A stretch of 33,914 bases of DNA. It comes from an uncultured Chromatiales bacterium (GTDB lineage: Bacteria > Pseudomonadota > Gammaproteobacteria > Steroidobacterales > BM003). A program made the translations under genes and the position numbers. Below the pieces are notes generated by a model. That model was not told the DNA's origin and did not search any database. It worked only from the letters and a program-made list of their open reading frames with translations. The stretch lies in contig CAKZML010000009.1 in the NCBI GenBank assembly GCA_937128475.1, positions 1 to 33,914 of the forward strand, in the 5' to 3' direction. Shown here one piece after another: positions 1 through 8,275 of this stretch (position 1 is its first letter; every line of letters starts with the position of its first letter).

Positions 1-113
1 GGTGGATATCCGGCAGCAGGCTGATCACTGCGCAGGGCCGAGTCCAGCAGACCGGCCAGGCGGTCAAATCCAATGCTGCTGCGATACAGGGGGGTTAAAT
101 CAATGGTAGTCAT
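1..113 (-). CDS. ibpA: Small heat-shock protein, IbpA/Hsp20 type (5' end only)
   Basis: Only the first 37 or so codons are in the window; the gene runs off the left edge. The N-terminus reads MTTIDLTPLYRSSIGFDRL, which closely resembles the start of E. coli IbpA (FDLSPLYRSAIGFDRL region). IbpA-type proteins are ATP-independent holdases that bind unfolding proteins in the cytoplasm and pass them to ClpB/DnaK. The ATG at 113-111 is preceded by a GGAGGA ribosome site at 121-126 with a 7-nt spacer. The leader carries a heat-shock promoter and a ROSE-like fold, listed separately, which supports the identification. The alpha-crystallin domain itself is not visible. Confidence 0.85.
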   Translation of the reverse strand, partial: MTTIDLTPLYRSSIGFDRLAGLLDSALRSDQPAAGYP

Positions 114-196
114 GAACACATCCTCCAAAAGAAGCGATACGTAAAACAAAAGTCATCTTGCCCGGCGCCAATCTGGGTAAGACTTGGCGCCTGCAG
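114..196 (-). promoter_or_regulatory. ROSE-like RNA thermometer in the ibpA leader
   Basis: The predicted 5' UTR has two elements. Just before the start codon, AUCGCU (138-133) can pair with AGGAU (124-120) inside the Shine-Dalgarno, leaving one bulged G. This is the U(U/C)GCU anti-SD arrangement that defines ROSE elements. Further upstream, GGCGCCA (191-185) pairs perfectly with UGGCGCC (170-164) as a stable 5' hairpin. In known ROSE thermometers the SD stem melts on heating and frees the ribosome site. The fold is hand-drawn, not computed. Confidence 0.6.
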
Positions 197-202
197 TTCT
201 TA

Positions 203-230
203 ATTTCGGGGCGGGCAGAATTTTTTCAAG
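203..230 (-). promoter_or_regulatory. Sigma32-type heat-shock promoter for ibpA
   Basis: On the minus strand CTTGAA (230-225) is followed after 13 nt by CCCCGAAAT (211-203). The sigma32 consensus is CTTGAA with CCCCATNT at 11-16 nt spacing. The position, about 90 nt before the small heat-shock gene, fits. Confidence 0.7.
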
Positions 231-441
231 AGGGAATTTAATGCCGGGCGAGGGATCCATTCCGGCCCATTCTCACAATTCGGAGCATACCAGAGCTTTA
301 TCTCGAAACAGTCGCATAACTCCCCTATAAACTACTGTTTTTATTATTTATTCATTAGACTTTTTTCTGAATCGCTTTCTGAAATAAATCCCCGGTACTG
401 GCGACATTTCCTGAAAAAGCGCACAGTTATTTGTTCTAATT

Positions 442-451
442 CGGTTAACCG
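442..451. repeat. 10-bp perfect palindrome before the 473 gene
   Basis: CGGTTAACCG is a perfect palindrome 21 nt before the ATG at 473. It lies between a weak TCTAAT -10-like hexamer (435-440) and the ribosome site, where a repressor could bind. No family-specific operator is recognised. Confidence 0.3.
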
Positions 452-472
452 TAAACCTTCAGGAGAATAGCC

Positions 473-937
473 ATGATTCGCAAGCTCACCCTGGGCACAC
501 TTACCGCAGCACTGGTGTCACTGGGCGCGGCCGCGCCGCTATACGCCAAGCCACCCGGCCAGGGCCAGGAAGGAAAGCCGCCTGCGGGACAACAACAGGA
601 ACGGCCTCAATCAGCAGAAAAAGAAAAGATGACCCGGGAGGAGCGCCGAGCCAAAAAACAGGCAGAAAAAGCTCAGAAAAAGGCTGACAAAGCCGAACGC
701 AAGGCTGCCGAGACGCGCCAGAGAGAAGAAGAAAAGCTCCAGGAAAAGGCAGAGAAAGAAAGCGCCCGAGCCGAACAGGAAAGATCCCAAGCCGAGGAGC
801 ATCGTCGTAACGAGGAAGCCCAGGAAGCAGGAAACAATTCCGATAGCAGGAATCAGCCAGACAGGCCTGCCAAATATAAACAGGATGACGATGAACGGGA
901 CGATCGCAATCCGAAGGATGATGAGGAAGAGGACTAG
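473..937 (+). CDS. Secreted Lys/Glu-rich coiled-coil protein of unknown function
   Basis: This 154-aa protein starts with a good Sec signal peptide: MIRK, a hydrophobic stretch, then a cleavage-type site near LYAKP at about residue 25. The rest has no hydrophobic core. Residues 30-50 are Gly/Pro/Gln-rich, about 50-115 is a repetitive KAEKAERKAAE-like helix, and the last 25 residues are dominated by Asp and Glu. It would be a soluble, highly charged, probably extended periplasmic protein. A ribosome site (AGGAGA, 7 nt from ATG) fixes the start. Low-complexity sequence prevents a family call; any resemblance to TolA-like or histone-like proteins is probably compositional. Confidence 0.75.
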   Translation: MIRKLTLGTLTAALVSLGAAAPLYAKPPGQGQEGKPPAGQQQERPQSAEKEKMTREERRAKKQAEKAQKKADKAERKAAETRQREEEKLQEKAEKESARAEQERSQAEEHRRNEEAQEAGNNSDSRNQPDRPAKYKQDDDERDDRNPKDDEEED

Positions 938-972
938 TCCCTATATACTGGATTCCTCACTCGATAACTCAG

Positions 973-996
973 ATCGCCGCCCGCCTGGGCGGCGAT
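973..996 (+). terminator. Terminator-like hairpin after the 473 gene
   Basis: ATCGCCGCCC and GGGCGGCGAT form a perfect 10-bp stem with a GCCT loop, followed by GTTTCAT. The T tract is short, so termination efficiency is uncertain. It ends 23 nt before the next start codon. Confidence 0.6.
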
Positions 997-1019
997 GTTT
1001 CATAGCAAATCAATAATCC

Positions 1020-2078
1020 ATGCAGGACCAGGTACCCCCTATGCCAGTGACTAATTCCCACCGTTTGATTCGGACCGTACTGGTCGGCCTGGGGAGCGTA
1101 AATCGAAATCTGCTAGACATCCTCGCCACTAAAAAAGCGCGTCTACTGGATGAGTATGGATTGGAGTTCCGGATAGTGTGTATTGCCGACAGCAGCGGTG
1201 TCGCAATGGACTCCCTGGGCTATGACCCTGCCACCCTTTGCCAGGAAAAAGCATCCGGTAAGCCAGTTGCAGAAATGACCGGTTATGACCAGTCATTGCG
1301 GGTCACTGATGTAATTGAAGACCAGGCCTGCGACCTGGTCATGGAGGCCTCGCCGGTTAACCTGGAACACGGCGACCCGGGACTGACCATTACCCGGGCA
1401 GCGCTGGGCAACGGAATCAGCGTGGTCCTGGCTAACAAGGCCCCATTAGTACTGGCATTCCAGGAATTGCATGAACTGGCCAGGGACAACGATTGTGAAC
1501 TGGGTTTCAGCGCAACGGTTTGCGGAGGCCTGCCGGTGATTAATATTGGTCGCCGGGACATGGTGGCTGCCGACATTGAATTGCTACGCGGTATTTTCAA
1601 CAGTACCTGCAACTTCATCCTGGACGAGATGTCCACCGGGCGATCCTATGAAGACGCATTGGCCGAAGCCCAGCGCCGCGGCATTGCCGAAGCCGACCCG
1701 GCACTGGACGTGGAAGGCTGGGACACCGCAAACAAGCTCAGCATCATCGCCAACAGCATCCTTGGCATGTCGGTTACCCTGGCCGATATCCAGGTAACGG
1801 GCATCACCGCATTGACCCAGGAATTCATCATGGCGGAAAAGGAACAGGGGCGCCGGGTGAAACTGTTGGCCACCGCCCAGGATGGAAAGCTGTCGGTTGG
1901 GCCGGTATCACTGCCTGATAGCGATTTCCTCGCACACTGCGATGGCTGGGAAATGGGCGTTGAGATACACAGCGACATCTACGGCAAGATGTATCACAAG
2001 CTCTGGGAGCGCGAACCGATACCCACCGCGGCTTCCATGCTCAGGGATGCAGTAAATATTATGGCGGATAAGCGCTAG
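1020..2078 (+). CDS. Homoserine dehydrogenase, catalytic form without ACT domain
   Basis: The 352-aa protein has an N-terminal Rossmann motif (VGLGSVN, residues 22-28), the cofactor-domain loop LANKAPL (137-143) and the catalytic-domain signature from A217 to K239. That signature (GIAEADPALDVEG, then D235 and K239) matches the homoserine dehydrogenase pattern in full. The family reduces aspartate semialdehyde to homoserine with NAD(P)H in threonine and methionine synthesis. It lacks a C-terminal ACT regulatory domain and a fused aspartokinase, so feedback control by threonine through ACT is not expected. The stretch usually reading GTTNY is FNSTCNF here. Neither ATG (1020 or 1041) has a strong ribosome site. 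It has no biosynthetic neighbours, so a specialised role is possible. Confidence 0.85.
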   Translation: MQDQVPPMPVTNSHRLIRTVLVGLGSVNRNLLDILATKKARLLDEYGLEFRIVCIADSSGVAMDSLGYDPATLCQEKASGKPVAEMTGYDQSLRVTDVIEDQACDLVMEASPVNLEHGDPGLTITRAALGNGISVVLANKAPLVLAFQELHELARDNDCELGFSATVCGGLPVINIGRRDMVAADIELLRGIFNSTCNFILDEMSTGRSYEDALAEAQRRGIAEADPALDVEGWDTANKLSIIANSILGMSVTLADIQVTGITALTQEFIMAEKEQGRRVKLLATAQDGKLSVGPVSLPDSDFLAHCDGWEMGVEIHSDIYGKMYHKLWEREPIPTAASMLRDAVNIMADKR

Positions 2079-2132
2079 CTCAATCCACAGGGGCAGGCAA
2101 ACTCGAACATGGCGCCCATCTCGCACCTCATC

Positions 2133-2162
2133 AAGACCGGGTCTCAAGTGGAACTCGGTCTT
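2133..2162. repeat. Inverted repeat in the 277-bp gap before the M16 peptidase
   Basis: AAGACCG (2133-2139) and CGGTCTT (2156-2162) form a 7-bp inverted repeat with a 16-nt loop. There is no T run after it, so it is not an obvious terminator and could be an operator or the end of the 1020 transcript. I see nothing else clear in 2079-2355. Confidence 0.25.
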
Positions 2163-2355
2163 GCCGCTGCGACCCCAAAATATGCGTCTTATTGCGGGTA
2201 ATACCGTCTTGTCCCGCGGCAAATTAATCTGCAGGATAGGAAGATAAATGGAAACTCTCTGCGCCGGTCACTGTCCCAGATTCAAAGCGACTCGCCGGAT
2301 CGGTTTCCCTGTCCGCGCGACAAGCGTGCTAACAACACAAAAAAGGATTTTCCTG

Positions 2356-5094
2356 ATGTTCAGAAAAACACTTCTTGGCTCCCTGGCAACGATTTCATTG
2401 TTGCTAACCGGCGCCGCGTGGGCGGCAGATGCCGAAGTAGATATCCCATTTGAAAAATTCGTTTTAGACAACGGCCTGACGCTGATTGTCCATGAAGATC
2501 ACAAGGCGCCCATCGTTGCCGTGAATACCTGGTACCACGTGGGCTCCAAGAACGAAAAAATCGGTCGCACGGGCTTTGCTCACCTGTTTGAACACCTGAT
2601 GTTCAACGGCAGCGAAAACTACAACGAAGACTGGTTCAAGATGATGGGCCGTATCGGTGGAACCGGCATGAACGGAACCACCAGCTTCGATCGAACCAAC
2701 TACTTCCAGAACGTCCCGGTCACGGCCCTGGATACGGCCCTGTGGCTGGAATCAGATCGCATGGGGCACTTACTGGGTGCAATCGACCAGGCCCGCCTGG
2801 ACGAACAGCGCGGCGTGGTGCAGAACGAGAAGCGACAGGGTGAGAATCAGCCTTACGGAAAAGTCTTCAGCACGATATTCGAGGATCTCTTTCCCACCGG
2901 CCATCCGTACTCCTGGATGGTTATCGGCTCCATGGAAGACCTGGATGCCGCGAGCCTGGATGACGTGAAGGAATGGTTCAAGACCTATTACGGTCCGGAT
3001 AACACCGTGTTGGTGGTCGCCGGCGACATCACCGCCGAAGAGGCCCTGGCAAAAGTACAGAAATACTATGGCGCCATCCCCCCGGGACCGGCACTGACCA
3101 AACCCGAGCGCTGGATACCCGAGCGCACCGGAACCCAACGCAAGTCCATGAAGGACCGGGTTCCCCAGTCTAGAACCCATATGGTCTGGGTCATGCCTGA
3201 AGCAGGCAGCGCCGACGCCGATTACCTGGCATTGGCCAGCAGCGTATTAGCGGGTGGAAAGAATTCGCGCCTGTACGAGCGCCTGGTCTACAAGGATCAG
3301 ATCGCCACAGACGTCTCTGCCTTTGCCTATCCCCTGGAGATCGCTGGCGTATTCGCCATATTTGCCACTGCACAGCCTGGCCAGGACCTTGCTGCCATTG
3401 AGCAGGCGATGAACGAGGAAGTGGCACTGTTCCTTGAAAAGGGACCTACCAAGAAAGAACTCGAAAGAGTAAAGACACAAATTCGCGCCGGCTTTGTACG
3501 TGGCGTCGAGAGGATCGGCGGTTTCGGCGGCAAATCTGACGTGTTGGCGGAAAGCGAAGTCTATGGCGGCAGTCCTGATGCCTGGAAAGAGAGTATGGCT
3601 CGCCTGGAAAGTGCCGACAGAAAACAGGTGCAGGCCGCAGCGAAACGTTGGCTGTCCGATGGCAAGTATGTGCTTGAGGTCAATCCCCTGGAGAACTTTG
3701 CCGCTACCGGTGACGACGCGGATCGCAGCGCTGTGCCGGAACCCGAAAGCTACCCGGATGTTTCTTTCCCTGAATTCCAGCGTGGCAAACTCAGCAACGG
3801 CCTGGAAGTAGTGGTGGTTGCCCGGCCGACCATTCCGGTAGTGGATTTCGATTTGCTGGTGGACTCGGGTTATGCAGCGGATCAATCAGGAATCATGGGT
3901 GTCACCAGCCTGGCTATGACCCTGTTGGACGAAGGCACGGCCAAGCGTTCTTCCCTGGAAATCAGTGAACAACTGGCCATGTTGGGCGCCAACCTGGGAG
4001 CCGGGGCCAATCTGGACATGGCAACCGTGAGCCTGAGCGCCCTGAAAGACAAGTTGGATCCCTCGCTGGAAATATTCGCGGATGTGATCCTGAACCCTGC
4101 TTTCCCCGATGCCGAGCTGGAACGCCTGCGCAAGCAGCAAATTGCTGGAATCCAGCGTGAAAAAGTTACGCCCTTCTCCATGGCACTCAGGGTGTTGCCG
4201 AAATTACTTTACGGTGAAGGCCATGCCTACTCCTTGCCATTCTCCGGATCCGGCACGGAGGAAAGCGTCGCCAAAATCACCCGGGCAGACCTGACCGGAT
4301 TCCACGACAACTGGTTCAAGCCTAACAACGCCACCATGGTGGTGGTTGGCGATACGACCCTGGAAGAAATCCTGCCCCAGTTGGAACGGCATTTTGGCAA
4401 GTGGGCTGCCGGGGATGTCCCGGTCAAGACCATCGCAACAGTGGAGGCTCCAGAAAAAGGAGCTGTGTACGTGGTTCACCGGCCTGAATCCCAGCAGTCC
4501 ATCATCATCGCCGGAAGACTGATGGAGCCCAAGGCCAATGACAACGAGATTGGTATCGAGGCCGCGAACCGCATCCTGGGTGGCGACTTCACCTCGCGTA
4601 TCAACATGAACCTGCGTGAGGACAAGCATTGGTCCTATGGCGCCAGAACCGTACTCCTGGACACCCAGGCACAAAGACCCTTCCTGGCCTACGCCCCTGT
4701 CCAGTCGGATAAGAGCGTGGAGTCGATTGCCGAAATAGCCAGGGAATTCCGGGATATCGTTGGTGATCGCCTGCCCTCCCCGGATGAAATTAACGAGGCA
4801 AAGGAAGAGACCATCCGAAGCTTGCCTGGCCGCTGGGAGACCAACGGTGCAGTAGCAGGTGATTTGATCGAGGTCCTGCGCTTCGGCCTGGCAGAGGACT
4901 ACTGGGATCGCTACGCATCAATGGTGCAAGGCCTTGATGTCGACGACGTATCCAGGGGTGCCGCCAGCATGGTTAACCCTGCACAGACGATCTGGGTAAT
5001 CGTGGGCGACAAGGAACAGATCGTACCGGGCCTGGCCGAACTGGGGCTTGGCGAGATCCACTTCATTGATGCAGATGGCAATCCGGTAGAGTAA
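2356..5094 (+). CDS. Periplasmic M16-family zinc metallopeptidase (two-repeat)
   Basis: With the start at 2356 the protein has 912 aa and a clean signal peptide (MFRKTLLGS, ending near AWAAD at about residue 24). The frame is open back to 2248, but AAGGA 8 nt before ATG 2356 and the signal peptide favour the later start. The N-terminal half carries the inverted zinc motif H76-LF-E79-H80 and the distal Glu ligand near E158 (QNEKR). The C-terminal half repeats the M16 fold but lacks HxxEH, as is usual for the inactive half of pitrilysin/PqqL-like enzymes. It probably degrades peptides in the periplasm. A strong terminator follows at 5117, and no operon partner is evident. Confidence 0.9.
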   Translation: MFRKTLLGSLATISLLLTGAAWAADAEVDIPFEKFVLDNGLTLIVHEDHKAPIVAVNTWYHVGSKNEKIGRTGFAHLFEHLMFNGSENYNEDWFKMMGRIGGTGMNGTTSFDRTNYFQNVPVTALDTALWLESDRMGHLLGAIDQARLDEQRGVVQNEKRQGENQPYGKVFSTIFEDLFPTGHPYSWMVIGSMEDLDAASLDDVKEWFKTYYGPDNTVLVVAGDITAEEALAKVQKYYGAIPPGPALTKPERWIPERTGTQRKSMKDRVPQSRTHMVWVMPEAGSADADYLALASSVLAGGKNSRLYERLVYKDQIATDVSAFAYPLEIAGVFAIFATAQPGQDLAAIEQAMNEEVALFLEKGPTKKELERVKTQIRAGFVRGVERIGGFGGKSDVLAESEVYGGSPDAWKESMARLESADRKQVQAAAKRWLSDGKYVLEVNPLENFAATGDDADRSAVPEPESYPDVSFPEFQRGKLSNGLEVVVVARPTIPVVDFDLLVDSGYAADQSGIMGVTSLAMTLLDEGTAKRSSLEISEQLAMLGANLGAGANLDMATVSLSALKDKLDPSLEIFADVILNPAFPDAELERLRKQQIAGIQREKVTPFSMALRVLPKLLYGEGHAYSLPFSGSGTEESVAKITRADLTGFHDNWFKPNNATMVVVGDTTLEEILPQLERHFGKWAAGDVPVKTIATVEAPEKGAVYVVHRPESQQSIIIAGRLMEPKANDNEIGIEAANRILGGDFTSRINMNLREDKHWSYGARTVLLDTQAQRPFLAYAPVQSDKSVESIAEIAREFRDIVGDRLPSPDEINEAKEETIRSLPGRWETNGAVAGDLIEVLRFGLAEDYWDRYASMVQGLDVDDVSRGAASMVNPAQTIWVIVGDKEQIVPGLAELGLGEIHFIDADGNPVE

Positions 5095-5116
5095 TTCTCT
5101 AGCGCCGATAATCCAC

Positions 5117-5150
5117 AAGGCCCTGGCATAAACACCGGGGCCTTTTTCTT
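5117..5150 (+). terminator. Rho-independent terminator of the M16 gene
   Basis: AAGGCCCTGG pairs with CCGGGGCCTT (one G-T wobble, 8-nt loop) and is followed by TTTCTT. It begins 22 nt after the stop codon. Confidence 0.85.
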
Positions 5151-5180
5151 TCCGGGATGAGAAATCGCCGAATCCGGGGG

Positions 5181-5208
5181 CATATTCATCAAATATGAGG
5201 GAATCCCT
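5181..5208. repeat. Two adjacent short inverted repeats before the first binding-protein gene
   Basis: CATATT-N5-AATATG (5181-5197) abuts AGGGA-A-TCCCT (5198-5208), about 75 nt before the start at 5281. They are plausible operator sites for the binding-protein gene. No regulator is assigned. Confidence 0.3.
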
Positions 5209-5280
5209 GACAGATTTTTGCTGCGCTTGTGATGGATAATCCAGCCAGAACACAAAAAAGCCTTTGACAGGATATTGGGA

Positions 5281-6165
5281 ATGAGAACTGACTTCGTCAA
5301 CTATCAAGACTCATCGACCGATTCAATCTCACCCGTGGAGATTATCCCGGCCCCTGGCCTCAGGACAGGCTACCTGGCATTGACCCTGGGTTGTCTTTTG
5401 GCACTGCTGCTCGGCATCCCCCACACGGCGCGAGCCGAGGCCGGGGCAAAACAACCGTTTGTGATTACTGCCGACTACTGGTGCCCCTATACCTGCGCTG
5501 AGAACTCGCGAATGCAGGGCTTTGCCGTGGACATTACCAAGGAAATTTTCGAGGGTTACGGAGAAACGGTCGTCTACAAAGTCTTGCCTTTTAACCGTGC
5601 TTATTCGCAAATTGAAACGAGTAAATTTCAAATGGCAGTGGCCCTGGTGGACGACGAACAGAGATTACTGCTATTCAGCGAAGAAAGCCTGGCCGTGGAT
5701 AGGACTGCCATTGTAATGCGAAAAACCAAGGGCACTAACTACTCGGGTCCCGGCATGCTCGATGGACTGAAGGTGGGCACAGCCTCCGAGTACACTTATG
5801 ACGATGGTGGCCAACTGGATCAATACCTGGAGCAACGCAGAGTCGATCAAGATCGCATTATCGATATATTTAGCGACACTCCTATGAAATCGCTTTTGCC
5901 CATGCTGTTATCGGGTCGGATAGATGTTTTCCCTGAAAACATTGACGTGATCATGTACGTCGCAACCCGCGAAGGGGTATTGGATCAAATCAGCATTATT
6001 GATACCGGTCTCGGCAACACCCTGCACGGAGGATTTCCACGAACTGAGGAAGGCGCAGCCAACATGGCCAGGTTTGATGAGGGGATGCGGCGAATGCGTG
6101 CCTCAGGGCGTTTTGAGGAGATCATGTCGGCTTATCAGTTGGACAAGGAATCACGAGTTAAGTAA
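5281..6165 (+). CDS. Periplasmic solute-binding protein 1 (SBP_bac_3-like, WCPYTC type)
   Basis: Start 5281 is chosen over an in-frame TTG at 5275 because AGGA lies 8 nt before the ATG. The 294-aa product has an unusually long polar N-region (about 30 residues) before its hydrophobic signal segment, ending near TARAEA. The mature part begins ITADYWCPYTC and continues as a bilobed extracellular solute-binding fold (FAVDITKEIF, YKVLPFNRAY, LLSGRIDVF, then a TGLGN-LHGGF block). Paralogues follow at 8591 and 9686. No ABC permease or ATPase is nearby, so a sensory role is more likely than transport. The ligand is unknown. It is cut off from its paralogues by two minus-strand genes. Confidence 0.85.
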   Translation: MRTDFVNYQDSSTDSISPVEIIPAPGLRTGYLALTLGCLLALLLGIPHTARAEAGAKQPFVITADYWCPYTCAENSRMQGFAVDITKEIFEGYGETVVYKVLPFNRAYSQIETSKFQMAVALVDDEQRLLLFSEESLAVDRTAIVMRKTKGTNYSGPGMLDGLKVGTASEYTYDDGGQLDQYLEQRRVDQDRIIDIFSDTPMKSLLPMLLSGRIDVFPENIDVIMYVATREGVLDQISIIDTGLGNTLHGGFPRTEEGAANMARFDEGMRRMRASGRFEEIMSAYQLDKESRVK

Positions 6166-6203
6166 ATATCCACCCGCCTGGCTGCGCGAGTGTGGAAATC
6201 GAC

Positions 6204-6752
6204 TTACCAGGTAATGAGAAATCTACAAGTCTCGCCGCCATCCAGGCGCGACACATGACCTTGCTCCCAGTCCACTTTGCAGGTGGCGCTGATCGATGGC
6301 GGAAACTTCGCACACAGCGCACTGATAATTCCCAGGTCGAAATAGGGAGGATAGGGGTTGCGACATTCCATTATTGCCTGACGAGATTCGATAGCCGCCA
6401 GATCCAGGCGGTAATGCCCGATATCCCCACCCTTGTGATTGAGGTAATAGGCCTCATCCAGTGCTTCCATCGCCGAGCGAAAGTCTTTCACCGACGGGGG
6501 AAACAGGGCGTGATCGGGAATAGAGGTGCCAATGCTTCGTAGCGTGTAATCACCAAAGGCGTCAGTCACTTTCCCGAGAACGTTTAGCCATGACTGTTGC
6601 GGCACCCAGTCATCCGGCCCAACGCCACCTATACCCTCCTCGGTCATAAATTCTCTCACCCGGGCTTCATAGGCGGGCATGGCGTACACCACGACCAGAA
6701 CGGCCCTGCCAAGCACCTCCGCATTCGGTGAATACGCCTTATATTCGGCCAT
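6204..6752 (-). CDS. Unrecognised 182-aa cytoplasmic protein
   Basis: The start at 6752 is preferred because AGGGG lies 6 nt upstream; the longer open frame to 6896 adds 48 residues that look non-coding. There is no signal peptide or membrane segment. The N-terminus reads MAEYKAYSPNAEVLGRAVLV. The C-terminal half has ECRNPYPPYFDLG, then a final block with spaced cysteines (ALCAKF, ATCKVDW, ETCRFLITW). This ending is reminiscent of V4R/heme-NO-like ligand-binding domains that end in C-x(n)-W, but that link is weak. It lies downstream of the OYE-family gene on the same strand, 168 bp away, and converges with the first binding-protein gene. Confidence 0.7.
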   Translation of the reverse strand: MAEYKAYSPNAEVLGRAVLVVVYAMPAYEARVREFMTEEGIGGVGPDDWVPQQSWLNVLGKVTDAFGDYTLRSIGTSIPDHALFPPSVKDFRSAMEALDEAYYLNHKGGDIGHYRLDLAAIESRQAIMECRNPYPPYFDLGIISALCAKFPPSISATCKVDWEQGHVSRLDGGETCRFLITW

Positions 6753-6920
6753 CCATTTCCCCTGGCTCTTGAGATTCCATGAGTAGTGTTCCCCGGCATT
6801 ACGATGCTGCCGAAAACAATGCTCTATGCCAGATAATACATGAAAAGACCGTCGAGCCAGTTTGATTTGCGCCCGGCAAACCTTCTGGAGCGTCAAAACA
6901 TTCCAGGTGGCAGCACCTCC

Positions 6921-8153
6921 TTACCTGCGCCTCAACCACCGACGGTAGCGCCGGGTTTGTTGCAGCTTTCTCAGTTGATCCATCAACAGGGACATGCTGG
7001 GCGAAACACCCGGCATGGGTGGTTTGCCTACGCCCAATCTTCGCAACTGCCTCTTCACTATCGCCATGGTCCCAAGCGCCACCAGCGCCTTGTCCTTCCA
7101 CTTCACAGTCACTGGATTCACCCGGGCCTCCGGGTCTGATTTCCAGTCGTTCACCAGATGAGGGTTCATCGCCAGGGCCGTCGCGATGCCGACCATATCA
7201 ATACCCTGGTCGAGCACATGTTGGGCTACCGCCCTGCGCGTTATGCCGCCGGTGGTCATTACCGGCATTTTTGCCGCCCCGGCAATCCGCTGGGCGAAAT
7301 CGAGGAAATAGGCTTCACGAGCCAGCGTTTGACCATCTGTCGTGTGTCCCTGCATGGCCGGGCTTTCATAACTTCCACCGGACAACTCCACGAGGTCCAC
7401 ATGAAGGTGGTTCAGCATTTCCAGGACCCTGGTGGCATCTTTCTCGTCAAACCCACCCTTTTGAAAGTCCGCGGAATTCAGTTTCACGCCCACACAAAAT
7501 CCCGGGGCAACACTGGCTCTCACCGCCTGGATAATTTCCTTGAGGAACCGGGCCCGGTTTTCCAGGGAGCCACCCCATTTATCTTCGCGACGGTTGGACA
7601 AGGGGGACAAAAACTGCGAAATCAGGTAACCGTGGGCGGCATGAATCTGCACTCCGGTGAAACCCGCCTTCTCAGCCAGCGCCGCACTGGTGGCAAATCG
7701 CCCGATCGTTTCCATGATCTGGTCTTCGCTCATTGCAATCGGTTTGCCAAACATTCCCGAGTGTTTACCCAGGTCCAGCGGAATATCCGATGCAGACCAG
7801 ACATTTCCTTTCATCGTCGCGTAGACCTGGCGCCCCGGATGACTGAGTTGCATCCATGCCTGGGCACCCCCCGCTCGAATTGCCCTGGCCCAACGTTTGA
7901 ACGGTGCAATCACGGTCCCCTCTTCCAACACAACACCGCCCGGTCCGGTCATCGCCCTTCCGTCCACCATGACATTTCCGGTGATAATCAAGCCCGCGCC
8001 ACCCTGGGCCCACGAGGAATACAAATTCCACAAATCCCGTCCGGGCAACTGCCCCTCCACCGCCATATTTTCCTCCATGGCGGCCTTGGCAATTCTATTG
8101 GGAATAGATTGGCCATTCGGCAAATCAAGTGAAGCGAATAAATCCAGGCCCAT
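6921..8153 (-). CDS. NADH:flavin oxidoreductase, Old Yellow Enzyme family
   Basis: This 410-aa TIM-barrel flavoprotein begins MGLDLFASLDLPNG, as is usual for the family, with GAGLIITGNVMVD and QLSHPGRQ in the first third. The substrate-binding pair IHAAHGYL is followed by QFLSPLSNRREDKWGG, and the FMN phosphate site by MTTGGI near residue 300. Such enzymes reduce activated C=C bonds or 2-enoyl thioesters. It is the single-domain form, without the C-terminal FeS/NAD domains of 2,4-dienoyl-CoA reductase. GAGG 7-8 nt before the ATG supports the start. A short GC hairpin (6905-6918) abuts the stop but has no U tract. The substrate cannot be inferred. Confidence 0.9.
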   Translation of the reverse strand: MGLDLFASLDLPNGQSIPNRIAKAAMEENMAVEGQLPGRDLWNLYSSWAQGGAGLIITGNVMVDGRAMTGPGGVVLEEGTVIAPFKRWARAIRAGGAQAWMQLSHPGRQVYATMKGNVWSASDIPLDLGKHSGMFGKPIAMSEDQIMETIGRFATSAALAEKAGFTGVQIHAAHGYLISQFLSPLSNRREDKWGGSLENRARFLKEIIQAVRASVAPGFCVGVKLNSADFQKGGFDEKDATRVLEMLNHLHVDLVELSGGSYESPAMQGHTTDGQTLAREAYFLDFAQRIAGAAKMPVMTTGGITRRAVAQHVLDQGIDMVGIATALAMNPHLVNDWKSDPEARVNPVTVKWKDKALVALGTMAIVKRQLRRLGVGKPPMPGVSPSMSLLMDQLRKLQQTRRYRRWLRRR

Positions 8154-8248
8154 TGGTCGTCCTCAAGGAATCAAAATTAGACATTTAGTCCTCGTGTCAG
8201 CACCAGGTACTGAAAACGGGGAGCTAATGGTAACCCTCATGGATAAGA

Positions 8249-8275
8249 AACGGGAGCCAGGTTTCGCCTCCCGTT
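8249..8275 (-). other. Terminator-like hairpin in the OYE gene leader
   Basis: AACGGGAG and CTCCCGTT form a perfect 8-bp stem with an 11-nt loop. Read on the minus strand it is followed by TCTTATCC, so it could act as an attenuator about 95 nt before the OYE start, or be an operator. No minus-strand gene upstream would need it as a terminator. Confidence 0.35.

Noticed and set aside
6753-6896. Longer start for the 182-aa protein
   Set aside because: The 48 extra residues are basic and Cys-rich without pattern, and the AGGGG ribosome site supports ATG 6752.
7158-8132. Long plus-strand open frame (324 aa) opposite the OYE gene
   Set aside because: It is a shadow of the flavin oxidoreductase; its translation is rich in His, Arg and Gly without family motifs.
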